From: Verrucomicrobiaceae bacterium
GTDB lineage: Bacteria; Verrucomicrobiota; Verrucomicrobiia; Verrucomicrobiales; Akkermansiaceae
Direction: 5' to 3'
NCBI GenBank assembly: GCA_029977225.1
Contig: JAPOLH010000003.1
Span: 1-40,107 of the forward strand
Length of the DNA: 40,107 nt
The notes under the pieces are model-generated. The model did no database searches, was not told the DNA's origin, and saw only the letters and a program-made list of their open reading frames with translations. Below, in pieces: positions 27,607 to 36,482 of this stretch; positions within the stretch are counted from its first letter, which is position 1, and every line of letters begins with the position of its first letter. A program made the position numbers and the translations under genes.

Positions 27607-29001
27607 ATGATCACATACACCAAACAACCTCACGCCCGCGAGTACCGGCTCATCTTCAAAAATGTCGACCGTGAAGGATGGGATCCATCGATCGAGTGCT
27701 ACATGCGCGACGGGGGTTATGAAGACTTGCGCAAGGCTATGGCGATGCCGCCAAAGGAGATCATCGAGGAGGTGAAAAAATCCGGCCTTCGCGGCAGAGG
27801 TGGTGCAGGTTTCCCGACTGGAATGAAGTGGACTTTCATTCCGCCCAATAACACCAAACCTGTATATCTCATTTGCAACGGCGATGAATCCGAGCCGGGT
27901 ACTTTCAAGGATCGCTACATCCTTCATCAGGATCCGCATCAGCTCATCGAAGGCATGGTCATCTCGGCTTTCGCGGTTGGCGCGCACACGGCATACATTT
28001 ACCTGCGAGAGGAATTCCCTGAAGCGGCGCTTATCGTCGAGCGCGCGATCGAAGAGGCGCGCGCGAAAAATTTCGTCGGAAAAAACATACTCGGGTCGGG
28101 CTTTGATCTTGAGCTCTATGTTCACCGTGGTGCCGGTGCCTACATCTGCGGTGAGGAAACCGGTCTGATCGAATCGCTCGAAGGCAAGCGCCCGTATCCG
28201 CGCATCAAGCCACCTTATTTTCCCGCGGCGCTCGGCCTCTACATGTGCCCGACGATTGTCAACAATGTCGAATCGCTCTGCCATGTGAAGCACATCATCC
28301 GCATGGGTGGTGACGAATACGCCAAGCTTGGCGTTGCTCGCAACACGGGCACACGGATTCTCTGCGTGTCGGGCGATGTGAAAAACCCCGGCTATTTCGA
28401 AGTCGAGGTTGGCAAGCTTACCATGCGCGAGCTGCTTTACGATGTTTGTGGCGGTCCCAAGGACGGCCGCTCGTTCAAGGCGGTGATTCCCGGTGGTTCT
28501 TCTTCGAAGATTTTGCGTTGTGACGAATCCTTCAAATTGAAGAACCCCGATGGCAGTGAGCGTCAGTTGGATTTCTGGGACATTCAACTCGACTTCGATA
28601 CACTGGCCGCGTGCGGTTCCATGGCCGGCTCAGGCGGAGTGATTGTGCTCGATGACTCACGCAAGATGTCTTGGGTACTTAACAACATCAACGCCTTCTA
28701 TGCCCACGAATCCTGCGGTCAGTGCACGCCGTGCCGTGAGGGATCGACATGGATGAAAAAAATCTCCGATCGTATCGTGTCGGGTGACGCGGCGCCGAGT
28801 GACATTCAAACGCTCGAAAGCGTCGCATATCAAATCGACGGACGCACGATTTGTGCCTTCGGCGAGGCATCTTCATGGCCGGTCGAAGCGATTATCGCCA
28901 AGTTCCGGGACGAGTTGGTGGCCGATACCAAGGTTGAAAACGAATCTGTTCCGCACAATCCAGAAGCCGAGGCGCAAAGGCGCTACCTAGCGCACGCTTG
29001 A
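27607..29001 (+). CDS. nuoF: NADH-quinone oxidoreductase subunit F
   Basis: KKSGLRGRGGAGFPTGMKW, ICNGDESEPGTFKDR, HRGAGAYICGEETGLIESLEGKRPYPRIKPPYFP, ESCGQCTPCREGSTWM, TICAFGEASSWP. Confidence 0.97.
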   Translation: MITYTKQPHAREYRLIFKNVDREGWDPSIECYMRDGGYEDLRKAMAMPPKEIIEEVKKSGLRGRGGAGFPTGMKWTFIPPNNTKPVYLICNGDESEPGTFKDRYILHQDPHQLIEGMVISAFAVGAHTAYIYLREEFPEAALIVERAIEEARAKNFVGKNILGSGFDLELYVHRGAGAYICGEETGLIESLEGKRPYPRIKPPYFPAALGLYMCPTIVNNVESLCHVKHIIRMGGDEYAKLGVARNTGTRILCVSGDVKNPGYFEVEVGKLTMRELLYDVCGGPKDGRSFKAVIPGGSSSKILRCDESFKLKNPDGSERQLDFWDIQLDFDTLAACGSMAGSGGVIVLDDSRKMSWVLNNINAFYAHESCGQCTPCREGSTWMKKISDRIVSGDAAPSDIQTLESVAYQIDGRTICAFGEASSWPVEAIIAKFRDELVADTKVENESVPHNPEAEAQRRYLAHA

Positions 29002-29066
29002 TCGCGTGTGAGTCAAGGTCTCTTGAGTGCCTGAGCGATCTGGATTCCATGTTGAGCTAACCATTC

Positions 29067-29534
29067 ATGATGCCTGCGAAACCCAAAGAAGTCGTCGCGT
29101 TGGTATTGCGAGTGATGCTTGGGTGCTGGTTTGCGTACAGTGGCGGGTTGAAAATCTTTGGGACTGGATTGGATCGCTTTTTGGCTGATGTGGCGAACTA
29201 CCGCATGGTCGGTCCTCCGTTGGATGTGTGGGTTGCATACGGTGTGCCATGGCTCGAGTTGACCGCCGGTGTTTGCCTGATGCTTGGCATTTTGCGGCGT
29301 GGGGCATTGCTGGCGGTGTTTGGCTTGGTGTTGATTTTTTCCGTGGCGGTCGGTTCGGCATGGATTCGCGGACTCGACATTTCCTGCGGGTGTCATGGCG
29401 GCGAGGCACCCATTCGCTATTGGGCCAAAGCCATGGAATTTACTGGATATTTCCTGCTGTTGGCATGGTTATGGCATGTTGAGTCTCATCATGATGGGAG
29501 CGACAACGTGGAAAATTCGCGAAACTTGGCTTGA
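29067..29534 (+). CDS. DoxX/MauE-like four-helix membrane protein
   Basis: VALVLRVMLGCWFAYSGGLKIFGTGLDRFLADVANYRMVGPPLDVWVAYGVPWLELTAGVCLMLGILRRGALLAVFGLVLIFSVAVGSAWIRGLDISCGCHGG. Confidence 0.8.
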   Translation: MMPAKPKEVVALVLRVMLGCWFAYSGGLKIFGTGLDRFLADVANYRMVGPPLDVWVAYGVPWLELTAGVCLMLGILRRGALLAVFGLVLIFSVAVGSAWIRGLDISCGCHGGEAPIRYWAKAMEFTGYFLLLAWLWHVESHHDGSDNVENSRNLA

Positions 29535-29569
29535 TTCCCGCCATTTCGCGGGTAAAACGCCCGCCCCCG

Positions 29570-30454
29570 ATGTCCGATACGAACCGTACGCTCAAAGTTG
29601 CGATCCCCAAAGGCAGTCTGCAGGAGCCGACCATCGAGCTTCTCGCCAAGGCTGGCTATGAGGTTTATGTTTCTTCGCGTGGTCTGCGTCCCGGCTCGAA
29701 TGATCCGGAGCTCGATCTTTACATGATCCGTGCTCAGGAGATTGGGCGTTATCTAGGGCAGGGTTTCATCGATTGCGGCATCACCGGTCACGACTGGGCC
29801 TATGAAAATGAAGTGGAGCTATTGGATTTGGCCGAGCTTCCTTATTCGCGTGCCAGTTCGATGCCGACCCGTTGGGTGCTGGTGGTTCCGGAGGATTCGC
29901 CAATCCGCAAGCCCGAGGATCTCGAAGGCAAGCGCATCGCCACCGAAGGGGTGGGGATTACCAAGCGTTATCTGCGCGAGCGCGGCATCAATGCCGAGGT
30001 TGAATTTTCCTGGGGTGCTACCGAAGTGAAGGTTCCGGATCTCGTCGATGCCATTGTGGATGTGACCGAGACCGGCTCATCGATCAAGGCCAACCGCTTG
30101 CGCATCGTTGACACCCTGTTGACGTCTTTTCCGCACTTTTATGCCAATCCCGCTGCGGCGGCCGATCCTTGGAAACGCGAGAAAATGGATCGAATCGCGC
30201 TTCTCCTCAAGGCGGCGCTGGGTGCCCGCGGCAAGGTGGGTCTCAAGATGAATTTGCCTTCCGATCGACTCAAGGAGTTGCTCGAAAACCTTCCCTCCCT
30301 TCGCCGGCCGACTGTTTCCCAACTCTCCGAGCCAGATTGGGTGGCGGTTGAGACTGTGATTGACGAAATCGTCGTTCGGGACATTATCCCCGAGCTCAAG
30401 CGCCTTGGCGCGGAGGGCATCATCGAATACCCGCTCAACAAAATCGTTCCCTGA
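29570..30454 (+). CDS. hisG: ATP phosphoribosyltransferase (long form)
   Basis: LKVAIPKGSLQEPTIELLAKAGYEV, QGFIDCGITGHDWAYENEVELLDLAELPYSRASSMPTRWVLVVPEDS, DLVDAIVDVTETGSSIKANRLRIVD, plus C-terminal regulatory-like domain. Confidence 0.95.
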   Translation: MSDTNRTLKVAIPKGSLQEPTIELLAKAGYEVYVSSRGLRPGSNDPELDLYMIRAQEIGRYLGQGFIDCGITGHDWAYENEVELLDLAELPYSRASSMPTRWVLVVPEDSPIRKPEDLEGKRIATEGVGITKRYLRERGINAEVEFSWGATEVKVPDLVDAIVDVTETGSSIKANRLRIVDTLLTSFPHFYANPAAAADPWKREKMDRIALLLKAALGARGKVGLKMNLPSDRLKELLENLPSLRRPTVSQLSEPDWVAVETVIDEIVVRDIIPELKRLGAEGIIEYPLNKIVP

Positions 30455-30490
30455 TTTTCTCACCGTAACATAACACCGACAGCAAACGCC

Positions 30491-30595
30491 ATGGGCTCCA
30501 TCAAGAAACGCCGTAAAACGAAAATCAACAAGCACAAGCGCAAGAAGCGCATGAAGCAGAACCGCCACAAGAAGCGTCTCCGCTACAAGTCCTGA
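30491..30595 (+). CDS. 34-aa Lys/Arg-rich protein, bS22/mS38-like (AURKAIP1/COX24 domain)
   Basis: Own translation: MGSIKKRRKTKINKHKRKKRMKQNRHKKRLRYKS*; below the ORF-track size cut-off; followed by a strong terminator. Confidence 0.8.
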   Translation: MGSIKKRRKTKINKHKRKKRMKQNRHKKRLRYKS

Positions 30596-30620
30596 TCGCA
30601 GGGCTGTTTGTTAAAACTTC

Positions 30621-30663
30621 AAATGCCAGAAATCCGCCAACGCGGGTTTCTGGCATTTTTTTT
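30621..30663 (+). terminator. Rho-independent terminator
   Basis: aaatgccagaaa-tccgccaacgcgg-gtttctggcatttttttt hairpin plus T-tract. Confidence 0.9.
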
Positions 30664-30730
30664 GGAGCTGTGTGGTGCCATGAGGCAACAAGAGATTGCG
30701 CGGTGGGGTTGGCTGGTGTGACTTGGTTGA

Positions 30731-31483
30731 GTGAGCTTGCAGGTGGTGGTGGATTTTTCGGTGGTCGATGAGTCGGCCGACTGGCTTGTGGTCGACAAGC
30801 CAGCGCCCTTGATTGTGCATCCGGCCAACCGTAAGCCCGAGCCGACATTGCTTGGCGGTATTGAGCGCTTGTTGGCTTTCGAAATGGAAAATGGTGGGAA
30901 GCCGGCGATTGTGAACCGCTTGGACCGTGATACAAGCGGCTTGGTCTTGGTGGCCAAGCATACGCTTGCGGCGCGGGGGCTTGGCATGATTTTCGAACGG
31001 CGAGAGGTCGAAAAAGAATACCTTGCGATCGTGACAGGTTGGCCGGAAGAGGATGAGTGGGCCAATGTGCAGCCGATCTTGCGCGAGGGTGAGCTTGGGC
31101 CCGCCGCGATTTGGGTCAGGCAAGTGGTTCATCCTGGAGGCCGCGAATGCCTCACGCGATTCAAGGTCGAGCATCGATTTGAAATCGACGGGCGGCGTCA
31201 TGCCACAATCCGATGTTTTCCTGAAACCGGCCGGATGCATCAAATTCGCGTCCATTTGGCGTATGACGGACATCCGATTGTGGGCGACAAACTTTATTCG
31301 GGCGATGGTTCAGAATACCTTGAGTGGATGCGCGATGGATGGACTCCGGAACTGCAAAAGAAGCTGCTTTTGCCGCGACATGCCCTGCATGCGTCACGAC
31401 TTAGCTTGATGTGGAACGGTCGCATGATGGATTGGCGGATAGGTTTGCAGCGGACCTTGAGGCTTTTGTCAGGGGTGATGTGA
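30731..31483 (+). CDS. RluA-family pseudouridine synthase (GTG start)
   Basis: WLVVDKPAPLIVHPAN, IVNRLDRDTSGLVLVAKH, FERREVEKEYLAIVTGWP, FPETGRMHQIRVHLAYDGHPIVGDKLY, ALHASRLSLMW. Confidence 0.92.
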   Translation: MSLQVVVDFSVVDESADWLVVDKPAPLIVHPANRKPEPTLLGGIERLLAFEMENGGKPAIVNRLDRDTSGLVLVAKHTLAARGLGMIFERREVEKEYLAIVTGWPEEDEWANVQPILREGELGPAAIWVRQVVHPGGRECLTRFKVEHRFEIDGRRHATIRCFPETGRMHQIRVHLAYDGHPIVGDKLYSGDGSEYLEWMRDGWTPELQKKLLLPRHALHASRLSLMWNGRMMDWRIGLQRTLRLLSGVM

Positions 31484-31563
31484 GTGGTCATGACCCGCGT
31501 GTCATTGAGTGGAGTCGGCATGATGATGCGCAATGACTGAGCTGTGTGCCTAGCCGTTTTGCC

Positions 31564-32565
31564 TTACGGTTTTGGTTGATTACCGATCATGCGTTCTGCG
31601 AGTGCCTTCAATTCCGCGCATGGGATAGCGAAAGTTTCCGCGCGATTGGCACGTGCGATATTCATGCCAATGCAATGGCCGTGGAGATCGATCACCGGGC
31701 CGCCCATGGTCTGGCTATTGCCCATGACCGAGTGCTGAATCACTCGGGGGAATCCGCTGCGTCGTTTTGAAAAATCACCGCTCATTTCATCATTGGTATT
31801 TGCGGAGATGCCGAAAAGCTCGGCTTTTGCCGTGAGGCGGACATCGGCATTGGATGTTTTTCCTTGGCGGCTGAAGCTGATGCGTACTTTGTCGCCGACT
31901 TTGTGTTCATCGAGTGCTGCGGACAGGTCGTCGATTTTTTGAAGTGGCTTATTGTCGACTGCCACAATCACATCGCCTGCCTTGAGTCCGGCTTCATCGG
32001 CTCCGCCGCCGGGTGTGATTTTTTCAATTTCGAGGCGATTTGAAGGGTTTTTGATCACGATGCCGAGAGCAAGTCCGCCACTGGCTTGGATTTCGCGCGG
32101 ATTGGCGCTGATCATGCCGATATTTGCGCGACGCTGGGTGCGTGAGGTTGCGCCATTCACCACGACCCATGTGCCTTGAAGGGGATCTGCCGTGCTGGTG
32201 TAATTGATAGGAACCAGATTGGTCGCATCGACCTTGAGCAAAGCAACATCCCACTGCTCGTCGGTGCTGATGACATCGACTTTATCGAAGCGCTGTTGAT
32301 CGATCGTGACGGTGAGATTTGTTTTTTCGCGCAGTTCGCTGGCCTTGGTAAGCACATGCCCATTGGTGGAAACCACTACGCCGTAGGCGATTTTCGCCAT
32401 GCCTGCGCTGATAACCGCGCTGGATTTCTGAAGCACTTGGCGTTGTGCCTCGAACGCGGCGAGAGTTGTTTTCCCTGTGATGCGCAAATCCGTCTCGAGA
32501 TTTTGTTGGCCATAAGTCGGGCCAAGCAACATTGCGCCGATGATCATGAGGCGGTGTGAGATCAT
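31564..32565 (-). CDS. Secreted trypsin-like/PDZ protein with apparently degenerate catalytic triad
   Basis: Signal peptide MISHRLMIIGAMLLGPTYGQ; GVVVSTNGHVLTKASEL, WDVALLKVDA; PDZ-like IEKITPGGGADEAGLKAGDVIVAVDNKPLQKIDDLSAALDEHKVGDKVRISFSRQGK; then NSQTMGGPVIDLHGHCIGMNIARANRAETFAIP. Confidence 0.8.
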   Translation of the reverse strand: MISHRLMIIGAMLLGPTYGQQNLETDLRITGKTTLAAFEAQRQVLQKSSAVISAGMAKIAYGVVVSTNGHVLTKASELREKTNLTVTIDQQRFDKVDVISTDEQWDVALLKVDATNLVPINYTSTADPLQGTWVVVNGATSRTQRRANIGMISANPREIQASGGLALGIVIKNPSNRLEIEKITPGGGADEAGLKAGDVIVAVDNKPLQKIDDLSAALDEHKVGDKVRISFSRQGKTSNADVRLTAKAELFGISANTNDEMSGDFSKRRSGFPRVIQHSVMGNSQTMGGPVIDLHGHCIGMNIARANRAETFAIPCAELKALAERMIGNQPKP

Positions 32566-33299
32566 CGGTTTTTTTCTGAAGTTACGGGTTTCTTCGCGAA
32601 GGGCCCATCTCCGAGAAATTCGGAATTCAAGAGTGCGCCCCATTGTTTCTCAAAGACCCCGATCGGCACATGCATGTTCACGACCAGTTGCGGGCCAACG
32701 CGTGAGTGAATGGCAATCAGTTTGCCGGACAGGTCGAAGAGAGGCCCCCCCGAGTCGCCACCGATCAGAATGCAGTCGGATTGAAGCGATTGATCGGCGA
32801 TGCGCACGATGCGGCCTGGGCGCAGGACGAGTCCGCGTTTCTTGTCGAAGCCGCCCGAGTGACCAAGCGCAAAGACCCAGTCGCCGAGTGTGTATGATTC
32901 CGATTTGTCGATTGAGACAAAAGGCCATGTGCCGGGATCGGTGATTCGGGCCATCGCTGCGTCGGAATCCGAGTCGAGGCCGAGCGTGACGGCGTTCACG
33001 CGTTTGCCGTCTTGCATGATGACCTGCACTTTTTTTCCAGGTGCTCCGCTGACATGAGCGGCGGTGAGAATGAGGCCGTCGGGTGAGACGATTACGCCTG
33101 TGCCAGAGCCCTCAGCGATTTCGATGGCGACCGTAGCCGCGCTGGCTCGTGGCAGGGCGCTGGTGACGGCGTTTTGAATCGCGAGAAGATCCTCATGGTT
33201 TTCTGGCGCGGGTTTATCGTTGATCGGTGCACGATCGGCCATCGTGGCAGTGAGGCAAAGTGCCTGAGCGATGACGATTCGTGTGAGGTGGCGGATCAT
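32562..33299 (-). CDS. Secreted trypsin-like serine protease
   Basis: GSGTGVIVSPDGLILTAAHV (His), DSDSDAAMARI (Asp), LIGGDSGGPLFDLSGKLIAIHSRVG (Ser). Start trimmed to MIRHLTRIV; stop overlaps the next gene start (ATGA). Confidence 0.88.
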   Translation of the reverse strand: MIRHLTRIVIAQALCLTATMADRAPINDKPAPENHEDLLAIQNAVTSALPRASAATVAIEIAEGSGTGVIVSPDGLILTAAHVSGAPGKKVQVIMQDGKRVNAVTLGLDSDSDAAMARITDPGTWPFVSIDKSESYTLGDWVFALGHSGGFDKKRGLVLRPGRIVRIADQSLQSDCILIGGDSGGPLFDLSGKLIAIHSRVGPQLVVNMHVPIGVFEKQWGALLNSEFLGDGPFAKKPVTSEKNR

Positions 33300-33348
33300 C
33301 GTTTGCCGCACACTAGATGCTTCGTTGGATATCTGCAACCCGCTTGGT

Positions 33349-34269
33349 TCAGGCAAAGCGGCCTGGTTTTCTACCTCTTAGGTATTCCATGGCGGACATG
33401 CGTTTGCCGCCTTCGGGTTGCACGGTAGTAAGTTCGAGCGAGCTATCGCCGCAGCCGACCATGAGCCTGCCCTCTTCGCACGAAACTTCCGCGGGTTTGA
33501 GCGGAGTGTTTGAAATGTGGGTGGGTGGAAAAATTTTGAGGCGTTTGGCTAATCCATTTTCGACGACTGTCGTGTAGGTGCCTGGCCATGGATCGTAGGC
33601 GCGGATGCGTCGCTCGAGGTGGGCAGCAGACATAAGCCAATCGAGTTTGCCGTCATCGCGTTCGAGTTTCGGCACATGGCTGACTTGTTCCGGATTTTGC
33701 GGGGTGCGCGTTGCGGTGTCATCGGCCAAGCTTGCGAGTGTTTCGTCAAGCACCGGTATGGCGAGCTGGGCGAGGCGATCGTGCAGGCTGCCGCCGGTTT
33801 CGTCGGGCCCGATGGAGATTGATTTTGCGACGATCATGTCGCCGGCGTCGAGTTCGCGCACGACATGCATCGATGTGATGCCCGTTTCGGTGTCACCTGC
33901 GTCGATGGCGGCTTGGATGCATGCGGCGCCCCGGTACTTTGGTAGGAGCGATGCGTGGAGGTTAATGATTGCCAGTTTCGGCAGGGTGAGAACGTCGTTT
34001 TTGAGGATTTGCCCGTATGCCATCACGACGAGGATGTCGGGATTCATAGCGGCGATCTCTGCCGCGGCGTCGCCGATTTTCTTGGGTTGGAGCACGGGGA
34101 TGCCCGCTTCGATGGCGACGGTCTTGATGGCTGGCGGGTGCATTTGCTGATGCCTGCCCACCGGCTTGTCCGGCTGTGTTACCAAGGCCAACGGTTTTGG
34201 GCCCACATCGAGAAGGTGACGAAAGGCCGGCAGCGCGATGTCTCCTGTGGCGATGAAAACCAACCTCAT
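33349..34269 (-). CDS. fmt: Methionyl-tRNA formyltransferase
   Basis: MRLVFIATGDIALPAFRHLL, LVTQPDKPVGRHQQM, VVMAYGQILKNDVLTLPKLAIINLHASLLPKYRGAACIQAAIDAGDTETGITSMHVVRELDAGDM, RAYDPWPGTYT. Confidence 0.96.
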   Translation of the reverse strand: MRLVFIATGDIALPAFRHLLDVGPKPLALVTQPDKPVGRHQQMHPPAIKTVAIEAGIPVLQPKKIGDAAAEIAAMNPDILVVMAYGQILKNDVLTLPKLAIINLHASLLPKYRGAACIQAAIDAGDTETGITSMHVVRELDAGDMIVAKSISIGPDETGGSLHDRLAQLAIPVLDETLASLADDTATRTPQNPEQVSHVPKLERDDGKLDWLMSAAHLERRIRAYDPWPGTYTTVVENGLAKRLKIFPPTHISNTPLKPAEVSCEEGRLMVGCGDSSLELTTVQPEGGKRMSAMEYLRGRKPGRFA

Positions 34270-34312
34270 GTACGTGTGATAAAATACAGGCGATGGAGCC
34301 CGCGATCCGGAA

Positions 34313-34948
34313 TCAGATCAACTGTTTGGAGGTTTCCTGATAGAATGGCAGCTTCGTGACTTGCTGGATGATTTCGGAAAGCACCTTGACCGGTTGTTGG
34401 GTGGCATCGATGTCGGTAATTATCGATGAGGAATAAAATTCCAGGATCGGTTTGGTTTCCGCCTCGTAGGTGGCGATGCGTTGGTTGATTACCACATCGC
34501 TTGCGTCGTCGATGCGGTTGTCCTTGAGGGCGCGTTTGCGCATGCGTCGGGCGAGTTCGTCGCGGTTTGGGCAGGAGAGGTGGATGACACGTTGGACGTC
34601 GACATGTTGGCTGAGGAGTTCCGCTTGGCGAACATTGCGCGGGATGCCATCGAGCACGAGGAGATCAATGTCGGGCTTGTAGATGTAGGTATCGGCGAGG
34701 TTGTCGATTTGGGCTTTCCAGAGGCTGATGGTTAGCTCGTCGGGCACCAATTCGCCACGGCTTGAGTATTCGACGAATTTCATACCAAGGGGGGTGCGGG
34801 TATCCAGTGAGCGGAAAACATCTCCGCAGGCGCAATGAAAGAAGCGGGGAATGGTGCCCAGAATTTTTCCTTGGGTACCCTTGCCGGAGCCTGGGGCGCC
34901 GAGGATGAGTATGGCTGGATTGCGGGTGAATTCGTCGGAGCGGCTCAT
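34313..34948 (-). CDS. adk: Adenylate kinase / nucleoside monophosphate kinase (short LID)
   Basis: AILILGAPGSGKGTQGKIL, HCACGDVFRSLDTRTPLGMKFVEYSSRGELVPDEL, LLVLDGIPRNVRQAELL, INQRIATYEAETKPILEFY. Confidence 0.85.
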   Translation of the reverse strand: MSRSDEFTRNPAILILGAPGSGKGTQGKILGTIPRFFHCACGDVFRSLDTRTPLGMKFVEYSSRGELVPDELTISLWKAQIDNLADTYIYKPDIDLLVLDGIPRNVRQAELLSQHVDVQRVIHLSCPNRDELARRMRKRALKDNRIDDASDVVINQRIATYEAETKPILEFYSSSIITDIDATQQPVKVLSEIIQQVTKLPFYQETSKQLI

Positions 34949-34998
34949 TTTTGGAAAGTGATGATTTAGCGATAATAAAGTCAGCCGGCAAGGATGAA

Positions 34999-35904
34999 TC
35001 AGCGTCGATCGAAGGCGATGAAGAGTAAAACGGGAGCCAGCATGGCCACATCTGCCAGCACACGCATGGCGTCCATCGACAGGCTTGAGCGCATGCGATT
35101 GAGCATGTAGAGCAGAGCAGCACCGGTGAGGATCGAGTAAAAGAAGGGCCGGCTTGAGCCGTTTTGATCGAGGATCGCGCTGGCAAGAGCGGTGGCCGCC
35201 AAAAGTGTGAGGGGGAGCGTAAGCGAAAGTTCGTCGCTGGCTTTGGTTTCCGTGTCGGGTGAGCGGTTGGCGTGTTCCCAGATGTCGATTGCGGATATGT
35301 TAAGCACGCAGAGGGTGGCGAAGCTGATGAATTCGCGGGATCCGATCATTTCCCAGAGGTCGAATCCGGATCGATACAGCTGGGCGAACATTGCGGTGCC
35401 AAAGGCGAATGCGAATCCTGCGATGATGTTTTTTGCGTGGGCAACTTCTTGTTCGTCCTGGATGGCGAGCATCGAGACGCCGAAAAATCCGGCGACCAGC
35501 AATCCGCCAGGCATCAGCTTCGCATAGATCGACATCGGCATTCTTGAGATCACGAGTGCAAGCGTGAGGCCAGCCGAGATGATCAGTGCGGTGGTAAAAA
35601 ATTTCCGGTGTTGCTGGTGGAAGCGGTGGCGGATTGAAAGCTTAGGAGATTTTTCTCCAAGGATGGAAAGATCGAGCAGGCGGTCGGCGATGTAGATCGC
35701 CCATGTGGCAAGGCCGAGAACGAGATAGGATTCCCATGGGAGGTAGCCAAGGCGCCAGGTTTGTGCGAACACATAAAGCCATGCAATGGCGACAAGCGGG
35801 GCATCGAGGCTCAGCAGGTTGGGTAGAAGCCACAGCGGCTTTCGGGGCTCGGCAGGCACGTTGGGCCAAGATTCGCAAGCGATCGGTTGAACGCAAGCGC
35901 GCAT
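34999..35904 (-). CDS. Polytopic membrane protein, possibly UbiA-superfamily-like
   Basis: Multiple TM helices; LLSLDAPLVAIAWLYVFAQ...ATWAIYIADRLLD...RHRFHQQHRKF; UbiA-like layout but no clean NDxxDxxxD. Confidence 0.5.
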   Translation of the reverse strand: MRACVQPIACESWPNVPAEPRKPLWLLPNLLSLDAPLVAIAWLYVFAQTWRLGYLPWESYLVLGLATWAIYIADRLLDLSILGEKSPKLSIRHRFHQQHRKFFTTALIISAGLTLALVISRMPMSIYAKLMPGGLLVAGFFGVSMLAIQDEQEVAHAKNIIAGFAFAFGTAMFAQLYRSGFDLWEMIGSREFISFATLCVLNISAIDIWEHANRSPDTETKASDELSLTLPLTLLAATALASAILDQNGSSRPFFYSILTGAALLYMLNRMRSSLSMDAMRVLADVAMLAPVLLFIAFDRR

Positions 35905-35921
35905 TCGCCGCGAGTGTGGAA

Positions 35922-36458
35922 TCAGGCCATGATTTCCTCGGTCACATCGCTGGCAGCTTTGGCGCCGAGCAGGTGCTTGACGATTGCCATGGAGAAATCA
36001 AGGGCCGTGCCTGCGCCACGTGAGGTGATGATCTGCCCATCGACGACGACGCGATCGTCGAGACCGCCGCCGAGTTCATCGCGGACGGAGTGATAGGCCG
36101 TGAATTTTTTTCCTGCGAGAAGACCGGCATCCATGAGCACGAGTGGTGCGGCGCAGATTGCAGCGACCGGTTTGTGTTTTGCGGCGAATTGGGCGGCCAG
36201 CTTTGCGGCGCGTCCGTCGCTGCGCAATGCAGCCACGCCCGGGCCACCGGGGATGAGTAGAAGATCAAATTCCGATGCATCGACATCATCGAGCATCGCA
36301 TCCGCTTCGAGGCGCATGCCTTGTTTGCCGGTGGCGGTTTTGCTGGCAAGCGCAGCGATGGTCACTTTGATGTCGGCGCGGCGCAGGACATCGACAGGGG
36401 TGACGGTTTCAATTTCTTCGAAGCCGTCGATGAGCAGGCAGAGTACCGATTTTTTCAT
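35922..36458 (-). CDS. DJ-1/PfpI family protein
   Basis: VLCLLIDGFEEIETVTPVDVLRRADI, DLLLIPGGPGVAALR, VAAICAAPLVLMDAGLLAGKKFTAYHSV. Confidence 0.92.
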   Translation of the reverse strand: MKKSVLCLLIDGFEEIETVTPVDVLRRADIKVTIAALASKTATGKQGMRLEADAMLDDVDASEFDLLLIPGGPGVAALRSDGRAAKLAAQFAAKHKPVAAICAAPLVLMDAGLLAGKKFTAYHSVRDELGGGLDDRVVVDGQIITSRGAGTALDFSMAIVKHLLGAKAASDVTEEIMA

Positions 36459-36482
36459 GATGAATTTCTTGGATTGGTGGAT

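Noticed and set aside
27559-28587. 342-aa minus-strand ORF
   Set aside because: Antisense to nuoF, which has strong motif evidence.
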